37,343 bases of DNA from Treponema sp. (GTDB lineage Bacteria; Spirochaetota; Spirochaetia; Treponematales; Treponemataceae): assembly GCA_012519415.1 (NCBI GenBank), contig JAAYQG010000151.1, positions 1-37,343 on the forward strand, written 5' to 3'. Position numbers and translations under genes: made by a program. Below are positions 25,415 through 34,028 of this stretch, in pieces. Each line of letters starts with the position of its first letter. Within the stretch, counting starts at the first letter, position 1. The notes below the pieces were generated by a model, which was not told where the DNA came from, searched no databases, and worked only from the letters and a program-made list of their open reading frames with translations.

Positions 25415-25448
25415 AAAATCTCTTGCAATCACACAGATCAGAGATTTT
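25415..25448 (-). promoter_or_regulatory. Intercistronic hairpin between mcsB and clpC
   Basis: AAAATCTCT (25415-25423) / AGAGATTTT (25440-25448), 9-bp stem with a 16-nt loop, followed on the - strand by one extra T. It could act as a partial terminator or processing site setting the McsB to ClpC ratio. Confidence 0.4.
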
Positions 25449-25481
25449 CTCAATTTTTTAAAAACAAACAGAAATCTTAAA

Positions 25482-26582
25482 TTAAAACTCCAACTGAGCA
25501 TTTGTAAGAGCTTCTTGTAAAACTAACGCACGCAATCGCTCAATTTTTTCGTCTTCAGTTGTAATATCTTGTTCAAAATTAAATGCACCATTCCGTATAA
25601 CATAAGTTAAATGAGCATTTTGAATTCTATAAAGCAAGGCCGTTAATTCATGATGTTTAATGCCTGAAACAAGCCCCAAATTAAGCCCCCACTTTATTTT
25701 TGAAACAAGATCTATCCCTTCTCTGTTTGTAACTAATCGGCCATATTTTATAGTTGCAATAGCCCGATAAATCAAATCTTTTACATAAGTTGTGCGCCCA
25801 TCTAGAAGATTCATTGCAATTCCTCGCTCATTTTCTACAAGACGAAGAACCGCAACTTCAAAACGCGCAACCTGCTCTTCTTCAGAACCTTGATATGATT
25901 GTCTGTTTTGAACAATGAAAAAAGCACCAAGCGGATTGGAAGTATCATTTGCACCCCAAAAAGCAGTAATAGCACAACCGTCCGACATTGCCGCACGAAA
26001 AAATTTTTCACAAACACCAGCTGTTACCATCGACGGCAAATGAACAACACAAGATAGTTTCATTCCGCTACCTAAATTTCTCATAAGCGAAGTAAGATAC
26101 CCAAATTCGCTGGAAGCAGCAAACTGCAAATAATTTTGCAGTTCAGTATCAAGCATTTTTGCTTCAATAAAAGCACTATCACAGTCAAAACCACTTGAAA
26201 AGCTTGAAATGCGCAAATGATCTTCGTAATTTACATAACAGGAAAGTTTTCCATCTCCTTTTATAACACCGCCTGTCCATGGCCGTGCATACATTGAATA
26301 TGGAAACATCCCTCGCTCGCTTAAAATTTTTTGCCCAAGAGAATCAAGACTTGCAGACCTTAAAGCTTGATAACTTTCTACTTTTTCAAGATGAGTAAAA
26401 GAATCAAAAATAAGCGACTGTACGCGCTCTGCATCATCGCTATTTAAATAACGCGGAAAAACAAAATCAGCAAGATTCCTTGCAAGTCTTATGCGCGTAG
26501 AAAGGATTATATCATTTTCCGGTCCCGGCACAGAATACCATGTATCTAAAGCCCGACCCTTTGAAGAAAAATTTTCACCCAT
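25482..26582 (-). CDS. mcsB: Protein-arginine kinase McsB
   Basis: 366 residues from ATG 26582 (MGENFSSKGR...), which has AGAGGA 8 bases upstream and overlaps the mcsA stop by 8 bases; the ORF track start at 26627 is unsupported. McsB is a phosphagen-kinase-fold enzyme that phosphorylates arginine on misfolded proteins, marking them for ClpC. Seen: N-terminal 'DIILSTRIRLARNLADFVFP', the nucleotide-contact hallmark, then 'SLGQKILSERGMF', 'DHLRISSFSSG' and the C-terminal 'LDGRTTYVKDLIYRAIATIKYGR'. Length matches the Bacillus enzyme (about 363). The mid-domain 'NPLGAFFIVQNRQSYQGSEEE' is a diverged form of the usual 'SNQxTLGxSEEE' segment. Confidence 0.95.
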   Translation of the reverse strand: MGENFSSKGRALDTWYSVPGPENDIILSTRIRLARNLADFVFPRYLNSDDAERVQSLIFDSFTHLEKVESYQALRSASLDSLGQKILSERGMFPYSMYARPWTGGVIKGDGKLSCYVNYEDHLRISSFSSGFDCDSAFIEAKMLDTELQNYLQFAASSEFGYLTSLMRNLGSGMKLSCVVHLPSMVTAGVCEKFFRAAMSDGCAITAFWGANDTSNPLGAFFIVQNRQSYQGSEEEQVARFEVAVLRLVENERGIAMNLLDGRTTYVKDLIYRAIATIKYGRLVTNREGIDLVSKIKWGLNLGLVSGIKHHELTALLYRIQNAHLTYVIRNGAFNFEQDITTEDEKIERLRALVLQEALTNAQLEF

Positions 26583-27102
26583 CAGCTTCGTCCTCTGTAT
26601 AATAAGGCTGAGCGGAGCGTGTTTCAAGTGCTTTTAAGCAATCTCTATAAACAGCTGCTTTTTCATAATCTTCTATAGCAACAGCTTGCGCCAATTTTTC
26701 TTGATACATTATTCTGTCTGTAAGAACCGAACGGAAATGAGCTAGTTTTTTCGGTAATTCACCTTGATAAGTGCCTTCAATACCGTGATTTTTTAAAATA
26801 CTGAATATTTCACTTTTAAAAACCGTATAACATTCGGGACAACCCGTTGATTTCATACGGCGCAAATCAGCAAGAGTTTTTCCGCAAACAGGACAAGATA
26901 ATGAATGCTGATTTGTAATGCTGGCATCTTGCAAAAGCCCTGAAAGAAGATTATTAAATGCAGCTTCAACATTTGTTCCTGCGACATTTACTCCTCTTTC
27001 TTCTGCGCATTCGAGACAAAGATGAAGTTCAACAGTTCTTGTAGCAGAAACTTGCTGAACAAATAGAACTGCTTTTCGTATGCCACATATATCACATTTC
27101 AT
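26575..27102 (-). CDS. mcsA: McsA-like zinc-finger activator of McsB
   Basis: 175 residues. ATG 27102 is preceded by a GAGAGGG...GAGG stretch. Four Cys pairs are visible: CDIC (3-6), CLEC (29-32), CPVC and CPEC (about 70-93), which bind zinc. The C-terminus has a UVR-type coiled coil ('YQEKLAQAVAIEDYEKAAVYRDCLKAL'). In Bacillus McsA activates McsB and links it to ClpC and CtsR. Here no ctsR gene precedes it; the upstream neighbour is the lolE-like gene, 84 bp away. Confidence 0.93.
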   Translation of the reverse strand: MKCDICGIRKAVLFVQQVSATRTVELHLCLECAEERGVNVAGTNVEAAFNNLLSGLLQDASITNQHSLSCPVCGKTLADLRRMKSTGCPECYTVFKSEIFSILKNHGIEGTYQGELPKKLAHFRSVLTDRIMYQEKLAQAVAIEDYEKAAVYRDCLKALETRSAQPYYTEDEADG

Positions 27103-27128
27103 AAGAACCTCTACCCTCTCTTATTTAT

Positions 27129-27157
27129 ATATTACTAAATCGTTGAAGCAAAGTGAA
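27129..27157 (-). promoter_or_regulatory. Candidate mcsA-mcsB-clpC promoter
   Basis: On the - strand TTCACT (27152-27157), 17 bp, TAATAT (27129-27134); each hexamer matches 4 of 6 consensus bases. I see no CIRCE repeat and no CtsR-type heptad repeat here. Confidence 0.4.
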
Positions 27158-27186
27158 GATAAAAACTGCATAACAAATTCCATTTT

Positions 27187-28557
27187 CTAAATTTTACGAA
27201 GGCTCTCGAGCGGTTTTTCACCTGTAGCTTTATAAGCTGGAACAAGTGAAACAACAGTTGAAAGCAACAATGTTATCGCTGAAATTGCAAATACTTCAAC
27301 AAACGGAACTGTTATGGGAATGTTTGCTAAATAAAACTCAGGATTCAAAAGATTTATTGAAACAAAATTATCAATGTATGAATCATTCCCAATATGACTG
27401 ACAGTATATCCTATATGAGCAAATATGTTTACTGTTTTTTCAATAAATCTAATAATTTCATTTGATTTTATTGCGCAAAGAATACCTAAAGGAACACCTA
27501 AAATTACGCCTCCTAAACCTGTTAAAAAACCTGTCATTACAAAAGCAAGCTGAAGCTTTGATGGAGAAGCACCAATCGCTTTTAGAATAGCTATTTCTTT
27601 GCGTTTTTCCATTGTAAGCATTATTAATGCTGAAGAAACGTTAACAGACGCAACAAGCACAATTAGAAACATTATAAAAAGCAACATCATTTTTGTTGTA
27701 TTAAATGTTTCATAAGTAGAATAATTTAGTTCTTTCCAATTATAAACGCCAAAGCCCGAATCTGCAATTTCTTGACATTGTTCTTGTATTTCGTAAAGAT
27801 TTTTAGAAAATGCATCGTTGGTTTTAATTCCTATAAGCATTCTAGAAACGTTTGAAGATAAAAATTCAAAACCTGATTCTAACGGCACAAACACCCAAAG
27901 TGCATCAAGTTCTTGGTAACCGGAAGAAATAATACCGCACACTGTAAATGAAGCTGTTTTCGGTACTGTTTTTCCGTTTGGCAATGTTCGCATTGTAATA
28001 AGACGCAAAGTATCACCTACAGCAAGTCCTGTTTTTTCTGCAAGTGCACTGCCGATTATTGTGCTTTTTTCACTTTCAAATGCGAGAACTCCATCTTTTA
28101 CTTCAAACAAATTTCTAAAAGATTCATTTTCATCAAAAAGTGTCGTTTCTACAGCCCGAATAGTTGCACCACTTCGTTCTTTTTTACCTGCTGCAAGTGC
28201 CATACCTGTGCGTTCAATGAAAGTTCCTTCAACGCCGTCGACTTCATCTATTTTATTTGCAAGATTTTTGAGCTGATTTATGTTTTCAGTTGTATTGGGT
28301 TGTGCTTTATATTGAATTGATTGTAAATGAAAAGTTGAAAGTTCAATAATTCTTTCGGTCATTCCTTTTATCATACTGTCTGAAAAAACCATTACAACAA
28401 TAAGTGGAACAAGACTTAATGATACACAAATCATTGCTGCAAAAACATTTTTTTTTGCGGGGCTTTTGTTGGCAAAAGAATTATCTGAAAATGCAGCTTC
28501 AGGCTTAGAGGGAAACATAAATCTAAGTGCCAAATGCAAAGATGTAAAAATTGTCAT
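27187..28557 (-). CDS. LolE/LolC-type lipoprotein-releasing ABC permease
   Basis: 456 residues with the four-TM FtsX/MacB layout: one TM at about 38-61, a large periplasmic domain (about 62-285), then three TMs. 'ASVNVSSALIMLTMEKRKEIAILKAIGASPSKLQLAFVMTG' is the hallmark of LolC/LolE, and the end 'SLVPAYKATGEKPLESLRKI' matches the family. It overlaps the lolD-like stop by 4 bases (ATGA). With the LolD-like ATPase and the second permease it should extract lipoproteins from the inner membrane. Which of the two permeases is functionally LolC or LolE is not decidable by eye. Confidence 0.88.
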   Translation of the reverse strand: MTIFTSLHLALRFMFPSKPEAAFSDNSFANKSPAKKNVFAAMICVSLSLVPLIVVMVFSDSMIKGMTERIIELSTFHLQSIQYKAQPNTTENINQLKNLANKIDEVDGVEGTFIERTGMALAAGKKERSGATIRAVETTLFDENESFRNLFEVKDGVLAFESEKSTIIGSALAEKTGLAVGDTLRLITMRTLPNGKTVPKTASFTVCGIISSGYQELDALWVFVPLESGFEFLSSNVSRMLIGIKTNDAFSKNLYEIQEQCQEIADSGFGVYNWKELNYSTYETFNTTKMMLLFIMFLIVLVASVNVSSALIMLTMEKRKEIAILKAIGASPSKLQLAFVMTGFLTGLGGVILGVPLGILCAIKSNEIIRFIEKTVNIFAHIGYTVSHIGNDSYIDNFVSINLLNPEFYLANIPITVPFVEVFAISAITLLLSTVVSLVPAYKATGEKPLESLRKI

Positions 28558-29237
28558 AAAGCAATAAGATTTCCATTTTTTATGCTGTAAACGACATCGC
28601 CGTTTTGCGCCAATTTCATATCATGTGTAACAAGAATAAGAGTTTTTTTATAGCGTTCCACTAACGAGAACAAAAGATTTCCTACATTTTGTGCATTTGC
28701 AGGGTCTAAATTGCCTGTAGGTTCATCTGCAAGTATAAGTTCAGGATTATTAATAAGTGCTCTTGCAACTGCGACTCTCTGGCGTTCTCCGCCCGAAAGT
28801 TGCGACGGAAAATGATAAAATCGTTGTTCTAAGCCTGCATCACATAAAAGTGCTTTTGCTTTTTCCATAGCTTTTCTTTTTGAAACACCTGCAATTAATG
28901 CACTCATTGCGACATTTTCAACTGCATTAAAATCTTTTAGAAGATAATGAAACTGAAAAATAAGCCCAAGCACATTTGTGCGATAATAAGTCAATTTGTC
29001 TTCATTTTGTGTATTTACTACAAAGTTACCAACTTTTACAGACCCGCTGCTTGAAGAATCCAGTGCACCGATTATGTTTAATAATGTGCTTTTGCCTGAA
29101 CCGCTTTTGCCTGTTATAACAACTTTAGTACCTTTTTCAACATACAGCGAAAGATTTTTTAGTATTTCGAGTTGTTCACTTTCTGTATTATAAATTTTTG
29201 ACAAATTTTCAACTTTAACTAATATTTCATTATTCAT
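28554..29237 (-). CDS. lolD: LolD-type lipoprotein-releasing ABC ATPase
   Basis: 227 residues from ATG 29237 (MNNEILVKVENLS...), with AGAGG upstream and an 8-base overlap (ATGAATAA) with the preceding permease gene; the ORF track's 29255 start is inside that gene without a site. Walker A 'GKSGSGKST', signature 'LSGGERQRVAVARAL', Walker B 'LILADEPTGNLDP' and switch 'TLILVTHDMKLA' are all intact. The 'DEPTGNLDP' form is standard for LolD/MacB-type ATPases. Confidence 0.92.
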   Translation of the reverse strand: MNNEILVKVENLSKIYNTESEQLEILKNLSLYVEKGTKVVITGKSGSGKSTLLNIIGALDSSSSGSVKVGNFVVNTQNEDKLTYYRTNVLGLIFQFHYLLKDFNAVENVAMSALIAGVSKRKAMEKAKALLCDAGLEQRFYHFPSQLSGGERQRVAVARALINNPELILADEPTGNLDPANAQNVGNLLFSLVERYKKTLILVTHDMKLAQNGDVVYSIKNGNLIAL

Positions 29238-30525
29238 CGCGCAAAACCTCTGCACAAGACAAATTAAGAATACCTCTGCTTGCAGCCCATGCAGCTACAA
29301 GCGAAGCAAAAATACCAAAAACTGCAATCATGCAAACTTCACTCAAAATAATTCTTGGTGGAACAGATGCAAAAACAGTATACATCATATTCTGCTCTAT
29401 ATAGTGTACTTTTTCTGGTGCAAAAAACAATATAAATGAATGTTTTACATGAAATAAAAATTCTGAAATTGTATGAAGAATCTTATTTATATTTATGCAA
29501 AGAAAAAGTCCTAAAGCTGTACCTGAAACAGAACCTGTAAAACCTGTTAGAAAGCCTTGCATTATAAAAACAGCTTGAATATCATTTTTTTTTGCACCCA
29601 AAGCTGAAAAAATAGCAATATCGTCTTTTCGTTCAAAAACAATGCGGCGAAGACTGTTAAAAATATTTACACCAACAACAACAAAAATCAGCAACACCAG
29701 CATCATAATCATATTTTTTTCAATACGGAGTGCACCAAAAAAAGCACGGTTATAACTTCTCCAAGATTCAAAACTCAAATTAGGAAATTTTTTTGAAATT
29801 CTTGAAATAAAACGGGTATCAATACTGCTATCTTTCAGCTTTATTCCAATAACAGGCAAAACATCTTTTCCAAAAAGAGTTTTTTTGCTTTTGTCGGAAA
29901 CAAATATAAACGATGAATTTATTCCAGAATAGCCGCATGAAAAAATACCAGAAACTTTATAAATTCTGCTTGTATCAATAAGGCTTACATCAGAAGATCC
30001 AGAAACAGCAACAAGAGTTACTTCATCTCCAATACCAACATTCAAATCTGTAGCAATATTTTCACCTATTACAACATAATTATGCTCATATAAATCAAAA
30101 TTTCCGCGAACAATTTTTAGCTCTCTTTTAAATCCGCTGTCTTTTTGACATATATCCGGATTTACAGCTCGAACAAGAACAGCGCTTTGTCGTCCTTTAT
30201 CAGAAGCAACAAGACTTTGTCCCTCATAAAAAGGTGTACAAACTGTAATATCAGAATCAAATTTTGACTTTTCAACAAAAACAGCACAATCTTCAGCAGA
30301 ATTACATTTTACACGAATGTGGTAAGAACTTATTTCAAGAATGCTATCAATGTAACTCATTTGCAAACCGTTCATTACTGAAATTATTGTAATAAGGGTC
30401 ATTACTCCAAAAGCGATGCCCAAAGATGCTAAAAAAGAAGTTAATGCACCGCGTCCTTTTTTATCAACAGAAGCAAATCTTCTTGAAACAAATACAAGCC
30501 ATGAAATAGAAAATCTTATTTTCAT
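29230..30525 (-). CDS. LolC/LolE-type lipoprotein-releasing ABC permease
   Basis: 431 residues. The N-terminal 'FVSRRFASVDKKGRGALTSFLASLGIAFGVMTLITIISVMNG' is the LolC/E signature and first TM; a periplasmic domain (about 60-270) and three C-terminal TM segments follow, with 'ERKDDIAIFSALGAKKNDIQAVFIMQG'. It overlaps the secreted-protein gene upstream by 4 bases and the lolD-like gene downstream by 8. The order permease-ATPase-permease is the classic lolCDE order. Confidence 0.9.
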   Translation of the reverse strand: MKIRFSISWLVFVSRRFASVDKKGRGALTSFLASLGIAFGVMTLITIISVMNGLQMSYIDSILEISSYHIRVKCNSAEDCAVFVEKSKFDSDITVCTPFYEGQSLVASDKGRQSAVLVRAVNPDICQKDSGFKRELKIVRGNFDLYEHNYVVIGENIATDLNVGIGDEVTLVAVSGSSDVSLIDTSRIYKVSGIFSCGYSGINSSFIFVSDKSKKTLFGKDVLPVIGIKLKDSSIDTRFISRISKKFPNLSFESWRSYNRAFFGALRIEKNMIMMLVLLIFVVVGVNIFNSLRRIVFERKDDIAIFSALGAKKNDIQAVFIMQGFLTGFTGSVSGTALGLFLCININKILHTISEFLFHVKHSFILFFAPEKVHYIEQNMMYTVFASVPPRIILSEVCMIAVFGIFASLVAAWAASRGILNLSCAEVLRDE

Positions 30526-31316
30526 TCACTTATGCTCCTGATAATTTTGCCGTTGCGTTCAATATATTGAGCTTTTTTTACTCCGTTTTCATAAGAAGTT
30601 ACTACAGTTGTGCCGTCATCAAATATAACTTTTTCTTGATAATCTTTTTCGTTAATATAAGTTTTTACAAATACTTCTTTATTGCTTTCGTACCGTTTTT
30701 CATCTGGTCTAAGACCTTTGCCGTCATATGAAAATATTATTTTTATATGTCCATGTTCTAAACTAGCGGTTTGTTCTTCAATAACGCGCCCTTTTTCATC
30801 ATATTTTTTCATAAATGAACTAATCGGCTTTTTTTTGGGCTGATTAATTTCATTCAACTCAAAAACAGATTCTGCAGCTACAGTTCCGCATGGATTATAA
30901 CGCGTTTTTATCTGAGTTTTTTCATCGAATCGAGTAATTGTGCGCTGTTTTTTATGCGTAAGAGTTTCGGTTTCTGCATAAGTATACAAAGTTTCTACAG
31001 CTAAAATAGGCGAATCGCTCGTATAATTCCATTTTTGTTCTTTCACAATATTCATTTCTGCGTCGTAAAAACATTGTTTATAACCGGTTTCATCTGCTAA
31101 AACAATTGAACTTATATTGTTTTTGGAGCGCACAACATAAGCGACATCACCTGCACTTTTAGCATCAAAAGCTGAACCGCTACGCAAAATACGAAAACGC
31201 CCTCTTTTATCAATGCGCAAGTTTTCTGTGCAAAATGCAAAAGAAAGAAAAACAAAAAAGAAAATAAAAACCAACGCATTTTTTTTTGCGTTAGATGAGT
31301 TAATAAAATTATTCAC
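30522..31316 (-). CDS. Secreted hypothetical protein between ftsY and lolCDE
   Basis: About 264 residues from GTG 31316 (VNNFINSSNAKKN...), which has GGAAG 9 bases upstream inside ftsY and starts just before the ftsY stop; ATG 31334 is the alternative. A signal peptide (KKNALVFIFFFVFLSFAFC) is followed by a beta-rich protein with repeated 'YD..G....E.....' units ('MKKYDEKGRVIEEQT', 'FSYDGKGLRPDEKRY', 'ENGVKKAQYIERNGKII'), similar in style to YD/MORN-like repeats. No known function. It overlaps the LolC/E gene by 4 bases, so it may be a partner or client of the lipoprotein export system. A run of nine A bases lies in the signal-peptide codons. Confidence 0.75.
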   Translation of the reverse strand: MNNFINSSNAKKNALVFIFFFVFLSFAFCTENLRIDKRGRFRILRSGSAFDAKSAGDVAYVVRSKNNISSIVLADETGYKQCFYDAEMNIVKEQKWNYTSDSPILAVETLYTYAETETLTHKKQRTITRFDEKTQIKTRYNPCGTVAAESVFELNEINQPKKKPISSFMKKYDEKGRVIEEQTASLEHGHIKIIFSYDGKGLRPDEKRYESNKEVFVKTYINEKDYQEKVIFDDGTTVVTSYENGVKKAQYIERNGKIIRSISE

Positions 31317-32184
31317 CAATAAATGCTTCCACATAAGAATCAGCATTAAAAATGCTCAAATCGTCATATTTTTCGCCTGTTCCGACAAAAGCAACAGGCA
31401 AATTCAATTCTTTGCCAATAAGAGCTGCAATTCCGCCACGCGCAGTAGAATCATATTTTGCAAGAACAACCGCATCAATTTTTACAGCTTCATTGAAAAC
31501 TTCAGCTTGACGCAAAGCATTTTGACCTGTAGTTGCATCAATTACAAGAATTTTTTTATAACAACCTTCACTGGCTTTTTGCGCAGCAATTCGATCAATT
31601 TTTTGAAGCTCACGTATAAGATTTTCTTTATTGTGAAGCCTTCCTGCTGTATCTGCTATTACAAGTCCTCCTCCTTGTGCGGAAACTGCATCAGCAGCAT
31701 CAAAAACAACAGCTCCGGGGTCGCTTCCATTTTGATGAGCAACAACACGAATATTAAGTTTTCCTCCGTGATAAACAAGCTGCTCAATGGCTGCAGCGCG
31801 AAACGTATCAGCAGCAGCAAGAACAATAGGTTTTACGTTTTTATCATCAAAATATTTTGCAATTTTTGCAGCTGTTGTTGTTTTTCCAACGCCATTTACT
31901 CCAAGCATTAGATAAATTGAAGTTTTAGAAGGAACAGGTTCAAGTTTAATTTCTTTTACAAATGAGCGAATATTCTGTTTCAATAGAACAAAAACGTCTT
32001 CTTTTGTTGTTGCTCCGTTTTTTTTACATTCTTTTTCAATCTGTTCTGCAAGTTCAAAAGCTGTTTTTGCACCTAAATCGCCTTCGATTAATGTATCAGC
32101 CAAATCTTCAAAGAAGTCTGATGAAAATTGTGATTTATGTGAAAACAACGATTTTAATTTTTCTGAAAATTTATTTTTTGCCAT
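31309..32184 (-). CDS. ftsY: Signal recognition particle receptor FtsY
   Basis: 291 residues, NG domain only; the long acidic A domain of E. coli FtsY is missing, as in many spirochetes and Gram-positives. ATG 32184 follows GAGGAAA. N domain (1-85), then G domain: G1 'GVNGVGKTTTAAKIA', G2 'AADTFRAAAIEQL', G3 'DTAGRLHNKENLIREL', G4 'LAKYDSTARGG' and G5 'VAFVGTGEKYDDLSIF'. The SRP GTPase 'TTGQNA' motif is intact. It docks SRP-ribosome complexes at the membrane. Confidence 0.96.
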   Translation of the reverse strand: MAKNKFSEKLKSLFSHKSQFSSDFFEDLADTLIEGDLGAKTAFELAEQIEKECKKNGATTKEDVFVLLKQNIRSFVKEIKLEPVPSKTSIYLMLGVNGVGKTTTAAKIAKYFDDKNVKPIVLAAADTFRAAAIEQLVYHGGKLNIRVVAHQNGSDPGAVVFDAADAVSAQGGGLVIADTAGRLHNKENLIRELQKIDRIAAQKASEGCYKKILVIDATTGQNALRQAEVFNEAVKIDAVVLAKYDSTARGGIAALIGKELNLPVAFVGTGEKYDDLSIFNADSYVEAFIGE

Positions 32185-32218
32185 GTATTTTCCTCTTTGT
32201 AAAACATTTTGTATTTAA

Positions 32219-33931
32219 TTAATGTTTATCTTCTTTTTCAACATTTTCTTCTTGCACATCATCAGGATTTTCAGACTCATCAACAAATTCAATTTCATAC
32301 GGTTCAATTTCAAATCTATTTTTGCGGTGAATTTTGCTGTTCTTTTTTTCTGTAATATCAACAGACTGAGGCAGAATTTTATTTGCATTATACAAATAGC
32401 GTCCAAGTTGGAACAAAAAATTCACACTAAGCGTAACTGTTGCCGCAGTAGAATAACTTGCAAACTGTTGCCACTGTTCAGCAGAAGATTGATCGGCTCT
32501 ATTATAGAGAACAGAATTTTTTGTTGCTATATTCATGCCTTTTGAAAAAAACAATAACGGCATAGAAAAAAGCAATGCCGCATACGAATTATACAAATTG
32601 GCTCGGCTTTTTTCAATCTCGCGGGTATAATCATCGAGAACAGCTTCAAAAACAATTGTGCCATGTGCATTACCATCTTTTGAATCTGCACGTTGCGTTT
32701 TGTTTCTTACAACATAAAAACGGTTTCTGCCATCTTGAGCATCAATTTCTCCCAAAGTTGTACCATGTTCAACTGAAACATGAGAAGCATTTTCAAGAGG
32801 AAGCCCCAAAGCATAAAGGCTTTGATTTTTAGTCTGTGCTTCAAATGCAACATTGACAATTTTTTTCGGTTGCATCTTAACCTGAATAATAAATTCGTCA
32901 GTTTCTGTAAAAGCATATTCAAAACGTTTTGATTCGTATCCATTTGAATATATGTAAATCTGATGCGTACCGTTTTCAACTTCAATTTCAGTTGTTTTTT
33001 GGGGAAGTGCGCCGTCTATATAGATTCTGGCATTTTTTGCTGCTTCTTCCGGAATAATTTCAAAATGCAACTGCACAGGTTTTGAATTGAGCACAAAAGG
33101 ATATAATTCACTTGAAATTATTTCTGCAAGAGAAGGCAAATCTTCAAGACTACCGACATCGCTAACAGATGCTGCAACTATTCCGCCTGGAAAAACTGAA
33201 AGTTCTACAGTTATGCTTAAAAAACCTGAACGTTCAATAACATTTCCACTTAACAAGCCGGATATTTTTTCATCTAAGACACGATTTTCAAAAGCATATA
33301 AGTTTTCATCTTCTCGTTTAGCTTCAAATTTTTTTGAAGAATCTTCTTGCCATACTTTAATGCGAAGCTTGTCGCCCGGTCGTTCATCTGAAACATAAGC
33401 AATTTTTTGATTCACCGAAAACGGTCGCTTCTTAAAAGAGGGATCTTCTCCTAACGGATTCGCATTTTTTTTAAGATTAATTGATATTTTTTTTCTAATT
33501 TCTTCAATTCGCTTGTCAGATTCTTTTTCAAGTTTTTGCTTTTGTTTTTTTGAAGCGGCATTGAACATAATTGCATCTCGGCTTCTAATTTCAGAAGATA
33601 AATTTGCGAAAAGCTCTTTTCGTTCAGTCTTTAATTCATACCGAACACGCCGTTCGATTTCAGATTCTTCAAGAAGATGACTTCCTTTGCCGTCTAAACA
33701 ACTTAAAATTAAAGATGGAAGCTCATCTGCTGCTTTTTGGGCAGATTCTTTTCCTACTTGGGAAGCTGAAAAACTGAAAGGAACAGTAGCTATAACCCAT
33801 TCATCTGCAAAAAGCAAAAAGAAAGGACATAAAAACATAAAAATGCATAATTTTAATTTGTGCGGAATATTCAATCTAGCGATATCATTTACAATATGCC
33901 TTGCAACATGACCTTTAATATATTTTTTCAC
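32219..33931 (-). CDS. Secreted PEGA-domain protein with C-terminal membrane segments
   Basis: 570 residues from GTG 33931, five bases after GGAG. The signal sequence is internal (about 27-42, 'LCIFMFLCPFFLLFA') after a basic 25-residue N-tail. Residues ~75-150 form a charged coiled coil. A PEGA domain occupies about 290-350 ('VQLHFEIIPEEAAKNARIYIDG', 'EVENGTHQIYIYSNGYE'). Two hydrophobic segments near 455-515 ('YAALLFSMPLLFF', 'TAATVTLSVNFLFQLG') and a strongly acidic C-terminus ('EFVDESENPDDVQEENVEKED') follow. PEGA proteins are common in Treponema, typically envelope-associated; function unknown. It lies 34 bp upstream of ftsY. Confidence 0.82.
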   Translation of the reverse strand: MKKYIKGHVARHIVNDIARLNIPHKLKLCIFMFLCPFFLLFADEWVIATVPFSFSASQVGKESAQKAADELPSLILSCLDGKGSHLLEESEIERRVRYELKTERKELFANLSSEIRSRDAIMFNAASKKQKQKLEKESDKRIEEIRKKISINLKKNANPLGEDPSFKKRPFSVNQKIAYVSDERPGDKLRIKVWQEDSSKKFEAKREDENLYAFENRVLDEKISGLLSGNVIERSGFLSITVELSVFPGGIVAASVSDVGSLEDLPSLAEIISSELYPFVLNSKPVQLHFEIIPEEAAKNARIYIDGALPQKTTEIEVENGTHQIYIYSNGYESKRFEYAFTETDEFIIQVKMQPKKIVNVAFEAQTKNQSLYALGLPLENASHVSVEHGTTLGEIDAQDGRNRFYVVRNKTQRADSKDGNAHGTIVFEAVLDDYTREIEKSRANLYNSYAALLFSMPLLFFSKGMNIATKNSVLYNRADQSSAEQWQQFASYSTAATVTLSVNFLFQLGRYLYNANKILPQSVDITEKKNSKIHRKNRFEIEPYEIEFVDESENPDDVQEENVEKEDKH

Positions 33932-34028
33932 AAATACTCCATTTCAATATTCATTTTATCTCATGCGGAATATCGGCAAAATTTAAATATAATGCACAAA
34001 TGCTAAAACGCAACTGTAGCACAAGATA

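Noticed and set aside
31213-31911. 232-residue ORF on the + strand opposite ftsY
   Set aside because: Antisense shadow of ftsY; Cys/Asn/Ser-rich composition with no start signal, while the opposite strand encodes a full SRP GTPase.
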